A stretch of 64,000 nt of DNA from Hippasteria phrygiana (Eukaryota; Echinodermata; Asteroidea; Valvatida; Goniasteridae), in assembly GCA_037893225.1 (NCBI GenBank), contig JAZGUH010000005.1:682001-746000 (forward strand), read 5' to 3'. The position numbers and the translations under genes were made by a program. Shown piece after piece: positions 22,801-34,800 of the stretch (position 1 is the stretch's first letter; the number at the start of each line of letters is the position of its first letter). The notes below the pieces were generated by a model. That model had not been told where the DNA came from, ran no database searches, and saw nothing but the letters and a program-made list of their open reading frames with translations.

Positions 22801-25800
22801 TATTCGGTATCTTTGGGACAGCCCTAATAATCACAGCTCAACAATACAACCTTGAAGTAATACAAGTATTTCCATCCATGTGAAGTTGTGACAGTACATA
22901 AATATATGCTAATAATCAGCATTTGGGAGTTATCCACACCCAAATACAACTCGTCTCCGATTTTGCACGGATCGAAACCAATGAGATTGGACAAGCTGAA
23001 ATCATTCGATAAAGTCAATCAAGTGCATCTATGCAGTTGTATATTTTACAATGAAGAATTCATGCCTACCTTTATTGATATTCTATGCCCATCACTACGG
23101 GTTGCAAAGTTGTCATTTGTGTTCAACACTAGGATCTCATACCCTTCCTGTATCAAAGAAAAACATCAAGTGAACAATAATACATATATTGACCGGTATT
23201 GAGGGCAATAGTGCACATTTATAGCTATGTGCCCTTTTGGACTTCTATGCCCTTCACTACAGGTTGCAAAGTTGTCATTTGTGTTCAACACTATCAAAGA
23301 AAAACATGAGGGGATATATTGACGGGCAAGAGTGCACATCTTTACTTGGTTTATCACAAGTTGTTTTCGGCTCCACGCAAGCGCACTGTATTCCTGATCT
23401 TGGTTTTATTAATAGACAAAAATTAATGAAATGAAATAAATAACAGGGGTGAGATTGGCCAAAAATGAAAAGTCCACGAAAAGTCCACAAAAAGTCCACA
23501 AAAAGTCCACAAAAAGTCCACAAAAAGTCCACAAAAAGTCCACAAAAAGTCCACAAAAAGTCCACAAAAAGTCCACAAGGACCCCAGATCAACATATAGT
23601 TTGTATTTTCCTGAAGGCACCCCCTTAAAATATCCGTTTTTATTGGTCAAAATCCACTTTTACAGATAAAAACACCTTTAGGACAACACGTTAGGAATTC
23701 CAGATTGCGTAAGATTTTTCTTTTTTTTAATTCTAAAGCCCCGACAAAAATCCTGAAATCGGGCAAAATCCTGACAAATCTCACCCCTGAAATAAAAAAT
23801 AATTGTCAGTGTTATTACGTCACCTCCATCGCCTTCTTGATGAACGGTAACTGCGTGCCGCTGTCAAGGCAGTTGTTGATGATGAGACGTCGTGCCCACT
23901 GGCCTGCCCGGACCACACCGCTGCCGTGTATCAGAACCAACAGTTTGTCCGTCGTCGTCAGGGCATTGTCACTCATGAACACAAAGCTCCTCGGCTCACT
24001 CTCAGAGTTGCCAAGCTGTTGAATGAGGGAAGTAGGTATTCTTTAAGACACTGGCAATTAATCCCTTGCGCCTGGCTATTAACCCCTCGAGTACGGTACA
24101 ATGTGTTTGTGCAGTCAAGCGTAACCTATACACAATAATCCAACAATGGATTGAAACTGCACAAACGGCGGCCAATGGCGTCATCCGGCCTGGTGGCACT
24201 GTTTTTTGGCGCCAAATTCCGTCATCCGTACGCAAGGGGTTAACGACACATATTCACTAGGTTTCAACAAACTGTAGTTTGTCGATGTCCATATATCATC
24301 CTTATACCGACGGAAAGGATTTTTTAGATCTTTCTGGTGGTACTTTTAAACGCATGTGTGATCATTATAATATTTTCAGAAAACTGTATACTAGGTTTCC
24401 TTGTACAGTTTTTGTGTATAAACTATGGAGAGCCATTTCGTCATGTGACAAAGTTTCCCGTTTGATTAAGCGGGCCTGAACAGCCATAACTTTGCTATTT
24501 TAGCAGTTATGACTCATTTTACACCCATATGAAAGAGTAATTTTTCCTTTTCAATCAACTCATGGGGGTGAAATGTTTAGTTGTAAATACAACCATTCAG
24601 CAAGCGGTCAGCTGTTTATTTGCTCGTGTGACTTATGCTTGACTGAACAAACATGTGCTACTGCTGGAAGATAAGCCAATAAACAATGCCGTACCCAGAG
24701 GGTTAACCTGAACCTTCCCAAATCCTCCAAAATCATTCTTGCTAAATGGAGGAATTTGGAGGATTGGGGTCTTTGGAAGTTAACATCGGTAGATTTTGTA
24801 GGATTGAGGGCATTAGAGAATTGTGCCGCTGGAGGAAAATGGAGGATCCAGGTCATAGGGCTGTCCCGAATATAGCGAATATTCGAATAGTTTTTGCCGG
24901 TTCGAATATTCGAAAAAAATTATATATGCAGGTACAGATACGACTGATGCTATTTTAATAGAAAAGTTACAGTGCTTAGCAGTGTCAAATGCCGCATTTT
25001 TTCAGGACAGAGGTTTATTGTTCCCGACCGTAAAACCCTTGACACTTCTAAAATAATTATTGCAAAAACTCGGGATGGAGTTTGGTTTCTTGTTATCAGA
25101 ACGTTATACGTACTCGTAATGATCTTGATACAATGCAAAAAAAGTTCCACCGGGTGGTCTCTAATATCGATCGCCGCATGTAAAACAACGGCGTGCTTTG
25201 CATGCAACTTTTTACCGGCGTGGCATGCAGTTGCAGCAGACGCCTGAAAAACTTGATTGGCGAGTATCGAATATTTGAATATTCGGTCAAATCCAGTCTC
25301 AAAAAATCGAATACTAAATTATTCGAAAATGAACAGCCCTACCAGGTCATCAGGCCCAATCTGATGCTGGATGATTTCGGAGGATTGAGGTTACTAGGCC
25401 GTTTATCCAAAAGATGATTTTGGAGGAGTCAGGTTATTTTTTTACTTTAAATATACTTTCACACTCTTCATGCCCTATGCAAATTCTCAATATGCAATTA
25501 ATCCCCATTAACCCTAACCCTCCTCAATCCTCCAAAATCCTCATGGTGGTTTTGGAGGATTTTGGAGGATTGAGGAGGAATGGTGATTGAAGCACGGAGG
25601 ATTTTGGAGGATTGAGGAGGAATGGTGGTTGAAGCACAGGAGGATTTTGGAGGATTGAGGAGGAATGGCGATTGAAGCAAAGGATTTTGGAGGATTGAGG
25701 ATGAATGGTGATTGAAGCACAGGAGGATTTTGGATGATTGAGGATGGTTCCCAGCAATAAGGGCCTAGGGGGTTTATAGGGTTAATAACAAACCTTGGAG

Positions 25801-28800
25801 GATTCTGGAAGATTCAGGGGAGTTAGGGTTAATGAACAACTTACATAAACTTTCTTAAGATTGGTTTTCGATTCCATGAGTGCATAGACGTACTCCGTGA
25901 TAACCTCTCCCAGTGCCTCGTAGTGAAGCTGGTTATAGCGCATGTCGCGCTTCTTGACGTCAAACTTGAACGGCTTGCCCGTTTCCAAATGCCTTAACTG
26001 GCCAACTGAAATCAAACACAAATTCACTTTCTGTAATATTGGTCACTAATAAAAGAAGAATGGTTTTGTAGATACCCTCATTAAAAGAAATTTTTGTCCA
26101 AAAATGTCTTAATGTTTGAGAGAAACTCGCAAGCAATTCTGCTCACGCTCAAGCATTTATTTTTTTTTTACGGATTTTTTTAAAAACATTTCTCAATCAC
26201 TGCAAGAATCTCTCAATCACCGTTTTTGTTTTTTTGTTTTTTTTTGGTGCGTATTGTGATCTTTTTAAACACAGCAAGAACTTGCCAAAACAAGAATTAC
26301 AATTTGAAGTTGAAATTACAGTGCTTGCAAAGACAAGGGCCAATGGAAAGCGTATTAGCAACCGGTCCTCATTTGTTTGGGAGAAGATAACCAGTCTTAG
26401 GGAGCACTGCCTAACCCATGGTCAGGTCAGGTCAGGCCTTTGGGCTTCTATAATCCCCTAGTAGTACACAATAAACTGCCTACTAATGCTGAAGTCCAGC
26501 CAGCTCCCTCTGTTCCCCCCAGACTTGATTTCCGGCCCGTGAATGGAATGACAGCAAAAGCAATCACTGCAGATTAGTGTGAGTGGGGCCACAGCCTGGC
26601 CTAACCTGGCAGAGGCCGGGCTTTATCGATTAGTAGACGCTCTATTGTTAGGTGATTTGTGGCTCACAATAGCAAGATTCAAAGCCAGAAGACCTGGGTG
26701 TGGCCAGGCTTTTCAACGGCCTGACCCGACCATGGGTTAGGCAGTGTTTCCTAACTCATAGGATGTTTCACTGAGAAAAAAAATGTTCTTTGAAATCTGA
26801 AACTTTAAACTTACCTTCATTGAAAGCATACTTGAATCCCTCCAAAGTCTTCGGAAATCCATCCCATTCGTCCTCTTCTTCCGAGTCTTCGTCTTCCGAG
26901 ACCTTTTTATCCGCCGCCAACTTCTCCGCCTCCGCCTCCTCCTTGGCGTATTCCTGGCCCCTCCCATCCCCATTCTGGGATGGTTCTGCAGGCTGCTGCA
27001 TCGTTGGTACTGCTGCTGCCCTTGTATCTTCATCGCGGTGCATTCGGGGTTGTTTGGGGACGCTGGCGACGCCCTCTGGTTGGCAGTCATCGTCCGGACA
27101 CTGGGACATCTCCATTTGGGACTGGGACTCTACGTGTACAGCACCAGATTCGAAAATAAATTTATGTGAAAGGGCAGGAAATTTTTACAGAAACCTCAAT
27201 TTTAATACATTTCATACGTGAATGGCCCACTGACAGTGCATGAGGAAAGCAGAAGCACTCCGAACAGCATAGCGAGTGATTTCATGGACGAAACTTATGG
27301 CTCTGTGCACTCCAATCAAGCACTCCAATCAAGCACTCGGCATACTGCATATGTGACCCGCTCTACAATTTACAAAAAAAGGAATTATGTTGCACTATGT
27401 AAAAACACACAATGGGTTGTTCCATGTGAAGTGGGCGAGAAAAATCTTCACACGAGTGATTTTTTTGTTTTTGGTTTGTTGGCTTCTGTTATAGCTATAT
27501 TTTCAGAATTTATTTTCGGAAACATTTATATTGATGAATACAGATGAACAAATAAATTTTGATAAAAATTACTTCTATCATATTTCTCGGCACTTTTTGT
27601 GTTTAACCCCAAGAGTACGGTATTCTACGGGAGACGTCGGGGTGCCGCGGCGGCTCTGGCAGCCAAGCGAAACGGCCACAATGTTTTTGTGCAGTCAAGC
27701 GTAACACATACACAATAATCCAACAATGGATTGAAACTGCACAAACAGCGGCCAATGGCATCATCCGGCCTGGTGGCACTGGTTCTTTTTGCGCCATATG
27801 GCGTCATCCGTACGCAAGGGGTTAAAGGCTTATATCTCTAAACGCACTTCCGTTAAATTGGCATAAGGGAGTATACAAATGTCAAGATATCTCAAGAACA
27901 CATAATGCCACAGGGGTCAAACCTACACCAAATTAAAGTTCAGGATGTGACAAATTCAACGATGTATATAACTCATTTTTGCGACATACATGTAATACAT
28001 GTAATACCCCATACATTGATCGCATGGCCATGACCATGTGTGTGTGCGGTGTACACTGAGCACTCATTCGCAATGCAATTTAACTAGTCAGCATTGGGAT
28101 ACACTACATGTGCATGTACGCACCATTCGTGCGGGGCACCGTGTGGGCCATTTTTCCAACATGGCGATCTACTGATGATCACATCAACATGTGACCCGCT
28201 CTACAAAAACGAGTATTATGTCGCACTATGTGAAAACACACACAGGGCTGTTCTATGTGAAGCGGGCGAAAAAATCTTCACATAAGTGATTTGTTTTGTT
28301 TTTGGTTTGTTGGCTTCTGTTATTATCTATATTTTCATCATTTATTTTCAGAAACATTAATATTGATTAATAAAGATGAAAAAATAAATGTTGATAAAAA
28401 AATTACTTCTATCTTATTTCTTTGCACTTTTTGTGTTTAAAGGCCTATATCTCTAAACGCACTTCCCTTATATTGCAAAATATGAGTATACAAATGTCAA
28501 GATATCTCGAGAAAACAAAATGCCACAGGGGTCAAACCTACACCAAATTAAAGCTTAGGATGTGACAAATTCAACTATATATATTACTCATTTTTCAAAT
28601 TTTGCGACATAATACCCCTTTTCACATATTATTTCTACGTTGTACAAAATTTGAATCTGGAAACTGGTGTCAAAATGATAAATTGAATAAGTCTATAGGT
28701 TGTTTTGTTGGTAGAATGATTTAGGACTACAACGGTGAGTTTGAGAAATTATACTAAAAATCCACAAAACATTCGAAGGCATTTGATTTATATGGCATTG

Positions 28801-31800
28801 CTGAAAAATGCATTAAACTGCATTTTCTAACAAAAGAAACGGTCAACAAAATTAAAAGAAGACTTTAGTTTTACAGAGGTCATTTTGGAATGATTAAAAA
28901 CAATTTCAGGACCAACAAAATCTCCTGAAACCAGGAAAAATCCGGAAAATTTCAACCCCCTGAATATGAAAGGCCAAAGGCTAACGAGATCTAAATTCTA
29001 AGTGATTCTGATAACCTCAGTGTTTTACAATGGAGAAAAAAAGAAAACACACCAAAGAGCATCTGTTTTTACAGGGAAAAAATAAAATAAAAACTACATC
29101 CTGCACTGTATGTAAACGGGAAGAAGTTCAGTCAGGCCTGGTACTGATTACATGACCTCTTAAAGGGACACAATGCCTTCAAATGACATGAAATTTTGCT
29201 GTTTGGAAATGTTCCTTATCTTTTATAAGAGTTGTTCATGCAAAAGAACACGTATAATGTGTTGTAATTAGTGAGTAGTGATTACAAAACAAAAATCTGA
29301 CCCGCGAAACATAGACTTATTTCCAGGAGTAAATACCACCGTCTAAATAATGCGCAAAATACGCTGTAAGAGTCTTTAGGCTGGCGCCGCTGCCAGTGGC
29401 CTTGTAAACCCATCAGATGATCGCCAGGTACCATTCTCTACCCCGCGACACATATCACCAGTGCTGCGCGCGCCGTGCCACAGTACATCAAAATGGATCA
29501 ACAGAACGTACTTCAACCAGCTGCGACTGGAAATACGACTGGTGAACACGGTCCGCCATTTTGTGGAGTCAAAAATTTGGTAGAACTACAAAATGGCGGA
29601 CCGTTATTTGTCACGAAATTAAACAAAAAACACGCAATTTGAAGGGATAGTTATGTGAATCTTTATATTCTACTTTTAAAAAAGCTTCCCAACCATATCC
29701 ATTTCAGTTTTATAGCCCAAATCGCAAAATCCAAAGCAATGTGTCCCTTTAAAGTCCAGAAGATAAACCCTTTCCTTGTCTGAAGGCATGCAGTGTTTTA
29801 TCTTTAGGAGCTACCCGCTACCCCCCACCCCCCACCCCCCACCCCCCACCCCCCACCCCCCACCCCCCACCCCCCACCCCCCACCCCCCACCCCCCACCC
29901 CCCACCCCCCACCCCCCACCCCCCACCCCCCACCGGGTACCTGTCTACACCACGTGTCAACCTTTTGCGTGTGCGTATTTGTGATTTGTGCAGAGGAAAC
30001 TACTCCACATGGATTACTTTGAGGACGATGTTGAATGGCAAGTTCGGTTCCTATTTCACTAACGAAACGTACGGATATACATGTAGCACAACGTGATCAC
30101 GACGTACAGTACAAGGGACAGAGCCAGCATTATATTGTACATACAGCGTAGCGTGTTTGCTAGCGCGGCGCACATGGTTAGGCTACGAGTGCAGGAAGCT
30201 CGGCCGTACGTACTATGGAGGTAGCGCTGACGAATTTCATTCCGTTTGTTTTTCTGAAAAAAACTCAGGTATACATGTAGACATCATAACAGATCTGCAG
30301 CAGTTTTTATTCAAATAAAATATCAGTATTTTGGATTTTAACATAGGTCGATTAAAATGTGTCAAAATTGCTACGTATGTAGTGCAACAAGCTTAAAAAC
30401 TGCATGGCGCACCATGACTCACCCGCGACGCAACCTGCTTTGTATTTACGACGAACCAAAGCGGTACTTGACGCACCCCACACGATTTGACTGACATGAG
30501 CAGGACATGACGCACGTCCCCCGGGGGTCCGAGGGTCCGTCTTGCAATTGATAGGTGCATAATCAGGGGCAGTCACAAGGCCATTGTTTTAGGACCCACT
30601 TACCCCCTTTCCTTACCACATTGTTTATTGTCTTATCTTCCCTCAGTACCACATTCTTTGTTCAGTCAAGCAATAAAACCACTTACGCAGAAAAAGCAGC
30701 TGACTGCTTGTTGAATGGTTGTATTTTCAACCAAAGATTTCACCCTCAAGAATTGATTGAAAAGGAAAATGTGTGTAAAGTTTGTTCCATGAAAATTTCT
30801 TTCATATGAGTGTAAAAATGAAAGTCATAACTGATAAAATAGCAAAGTTACGGCAGTTTTCTCTTCTGGCCCACTTTATCAAACAGGAGAGTCGTTTGTC
30901 ACATGAACCAATGGCACTCCATACACATATTACTGTACAGGGAAACTTCGGATACAGTTTTCTCAAAATATTGTAATGGTGACACATGAATTTGATAGCA
31001 CCATCGGAAAGATCCGAACAAGCTCTTTCTGTTGGTGTATAGATCATGTATGGACAGCGAAAAACACAAGCACCACTGTTCGTTGAAACATGGTGAATAT
31101 ATTTGTTGTTTGGATACTCTGGTGTGTGGTTTCCTTGTCGAGTAAACTCGACATTGGTAAGGAAAGGGTTAATATCCGCAGCAAAATAAATCGGTCAGTA
31201 ACAGCAAAATCTTGGAAAAAATAAGCACCCATCTGTGTTTAGAATTGTATAATTATCACTTGGCACAACCTTTCATTTGGAGACTTTAGCAGGACATTTT
31301 CGTGCAATACAGCGGAAGAAAGTTTGTGTTTTCTGGGAGTAATTGCAGAATACCCCGCCACCCGGAAGAACCCCCTAAAAAACGCGGATACGCGGATACG
31401 GGGTGGGATGGAGTCTGACAAAAGGTCTAAGTCCAATCCACCTACCGGGAGAGGTGGATACGCGGATACGGTGATACGGGGTGGGAGAAAGTGTGGCAGG
31501 GCGATAGAGGGCGCCATTTTCCCTTTTAAAAAAATCCTCCGAGGGGGCTGGAATCTGACTAGCGTGCGTGGGAAGCTCTGACAAAAGGTCTAAGTCCAAT
31601 CCACCTACCGGGAGGTGGATACGCGGATACGGTGATACGGGGTGGGATGTAGTGTGGCGGGGCGATAGAGGGCGCCATTTTCCCTTTAAAAAAAAATCCT
31701 CCGAGGGGGCTGGAATCTGACTTGCGTGCGTAATTGAAATGGGAAGCTCTGACAAAAGGTCTAAGTCCTACCTCCATGGTCCAATCCACCTACCGGGAGG

Positions 31801-34800
31801 TGGATACGCGGATACGGTGATACGGGGTGGGAGAAAGTGTGGCAGGGCGATAGAGGGCGCCATTTTCCCTTTTAAAAAAATCCTCCGAGGGGGCTGGAAT
31901 CTGACTAGCGTGCGTGGGAAGCTCTGACAAAAGGTCTAAGTCCAATCCACCTACCGGGAGGTGGATACGCGGATACGGTGATACGGGGTGGGATGTAGTG
32001 TGGCGGGGCGATAGAGGGCGCCATTTTCCCTTTAAAAAAAAATCCTCCGAGGGGGCTGGAATCTGACTTGCGTGCGTAATGCGAATGGGAAGCTCTGACA
32101 AAAGGTCCAAGTCCAATCCACCTACCGGGAGGTGGATACGCGGATACGGTGATACGGGGTGGGATGTAGTGTGGCGGGGCGATAGAGGGCGCCATTTTCC
32201 CTTTAAAAAAAAATCCTCCGAGGGGGCTGGAATCTGACTAGCGTGCGTAATTGAAATGGAAGCTCTGACAAAAGGTCTAAGTCCAATCCACCTACCGGGA
32301 GGTGGATACGCGGATACGGTGATACGGGGTGGGAGAGAGTGTGGCAGGGCGATAGAGGGCGCCATTTTCCCTTTAAAAAAAAATCCTCCGAGGGGGGCTG
32401 GAATCTGACTTGCGTGCGTAATGCGAATGGGAAGCTCTGACAAAAGGTCCAAGTCCAATCCACCTACCGGGAGGTGGATACGCGGATACGGTGATACGGG
32501 GTGGGATGTAGTGTGGCGGGGCGATAGAGGGCGCCATTTTCCCTTTTAAAAAAAATCCTCCGAGGGGGCTGGAATCTGACTAGCGTGCGTAATTGAAATG
32601 GAAGCTCTGACAAAAGGTCTAAGTCCAATCCACCTACCGGGAGGTGGATACGCGGATACGGTGATACGGGGTGGGAGAGAGTGTGGCGGGGCGATAGAGG
32701 GCGCCATTTTCCCTTTTAAAAAAATCCTCCGAGGGGGCTGGAATCTGACTAGCGTGCGTAATTGAAATGGAAGCTCTGACAAAAGGTCTAAGTCCAATCC
32801 ACCTGCCGGGAGGTGGATACGCGGATACGGTGATACGGGGTGGGAGAGAGTGTGTACATGTGCCCAGTCTAATGTTTACCCGCGTATACATGTGTACGGG
32901 GTGCCCAGTCTAATTGTGAATAGTTTATTGAGGGCAATAAACAGTGACCCCGTATCCGCGTATCCAGATAAGAGGTGGAGATACGAGTGGCGGGGTATTC
33001 TGCAATTGTGCCGTTTTCTGTGTTAGACATATATGTTCTTGGCACTCGGTGTTCACATACATGTTGATTTCTTCCTCATTTTTGTGGGGTATTAAAGTGA
33101 AATTTTTCTACAACAATTTCATGATTATCAAAGTGGTACATGTACAACTGCTGAAATCCTGCATCAAGTCCCCTAATTTGTTCAATTCGGAGGCATCCTG
33201 ATTCTGCTGAAATCTTTCAAAATAAGGAAGTGGATTTTAATGATTCAAAGTGGTTTAATGCAATCACATCCTAATAATTTGATAGGAAGTTGAATCTTTT
33301 GGGTCACCGAGGTCGCTTTTAAGACTCAAGTTTGGGGATAAAAACTGCATGTTCGCTTTTAACCCTCGGAGAGATGGGGACGGAACCCCCAACTTTTTTT
33401 GCGAGTGTCTCGGTGCTTTTTTCGCGAGCCTTTCTGACTTTTTCGGGTATTGTCTTATTAAAATGGGGGTACTGTTCTCACACGATGCATTTTTTTTCCA
33501 ATGGTGTCCGAAAACTGCTTTTTCCCCGCTTTTTGTATGCAAATCGTCCATCACAAGCCCAAGGGCACTCGAGGTGTGAGCTACAGAGGATTATGTGGAA
33601 GAACCAGCCCCTCACACTGAAACAAGACCAGCTAATCTCTTCACAGTATGAATAGGGTCGGGGTGGGTAACTAGTCCACTGCAAGACATTAATAATGCCT
33701 CTACCCATATTAAGCGTAGAAGTGCTATGGCCCAGGACTGGGCTCGAACCCACAACCTGCGGAATTATCCACAGACCTTGAATTCAAACCACTAGGCCAC
33801 AGCACTTCCACATATGTGGAATCATTAAATCACATATGCTGTGATCACTTCAATGACATACTTTGAAACCGTACACCCACTGAACAAAGGTGCGGGGTGT
33901 ACATGTATACTATGCATCATAACTATCAAATACTTTAATTGGAATGAAACTTGGCACAGGTAATTACATGTATTATAGGTTTCCTCATTTGCATACATTT
34001 TGTACTTAATTTCCTAAAAATCTGTTACTGTTTGCCTGGGATCTGGGGGTCATGCTAATTAGCGTCAATAAGCGTCAACAAGCATCAACAAGCGTCAACA
34101 AGCGTCAACAAAGCGTCAACAAAGCGTCAACTTATAAAAGCCCTGTTAAGCTCAAACATGTTATTCACAATATTCAGTGGGCTCCTATGATTATTTAAAA
34201 GTATCATTAGTATTTAAAAGTATCTTAAAATGTGTGATTTTTAAGCGAAAAACTACGACATCAACGGTGCTTTTTCCCGGCAGCCATCTTGTTTTTCCTG
34301 GGACATGGTGCAATCGCGCATGCGCAAAAGAGAAAACAAAGATGGCGGCGCCCATTCATCGTAATTTTGTCGTCATAAAATTTTGTTTTTATGTGGGATT
34401 GTGAACGAGAATTCGCCCAATTTCTTACATAATACGAGATGCGAGAGTTTGTTAAATAGAAGTAAAGCTTTTGTGAAGCTTAAATGTGCATTTTGAGCTT
34501 GTTGACGCTAAATAGCATGACCGGGGATCTGGGGGCGGCCCTCACCAGGGTCTACAGGTGAAGTATTTCTCAATTTATGGAATGTTTAAGATGAGGAATG
34601 GTAGAGAAGACAATATATCACTTCGGATCTTTCTTTTATTTTCAGATTTAATGCCATTTGTTATGGGAACAGCCTGGTTTTGGCGTGGGCCAAAGTGTGG
34701 TTAAAATTAGTGCAAACTGTAAATGCAGTGAAACTTTGGGACGAATTTTACTTTGATATCCCCAACCAAAATGGGTCCGGAGCAGAAAATCTGACAAAAT

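Noticed and set aside
22824..23018. Extra ARB2A exon ([20 protein letters not shown])
   Set aside because: The exons on either side already join in phase 0 without it, and no good splice sites bound it.
23275..23650. [17 protein letters not shown] open frames on the minus strand
   Set aside because: Produced by the 11-bp AAAAGTCCACA array inside a MITE.
29776..30096. Proline/histidine-rich open frame
   Set aside because: Generated by the CCCCCCA microsatellite.
31790..32463. 222-codon open frame on the minus strand through the satellite array
   Set aside because: Its peptide repeats with the 171-bp DNA unit and appears in several frames; non-coding array explains it.
34050..34135. CRISPR-like array of AGCGTCAACA units
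   Set aside because: Units are contiguous with no spacers, and the context is a eukaryotic MITE.
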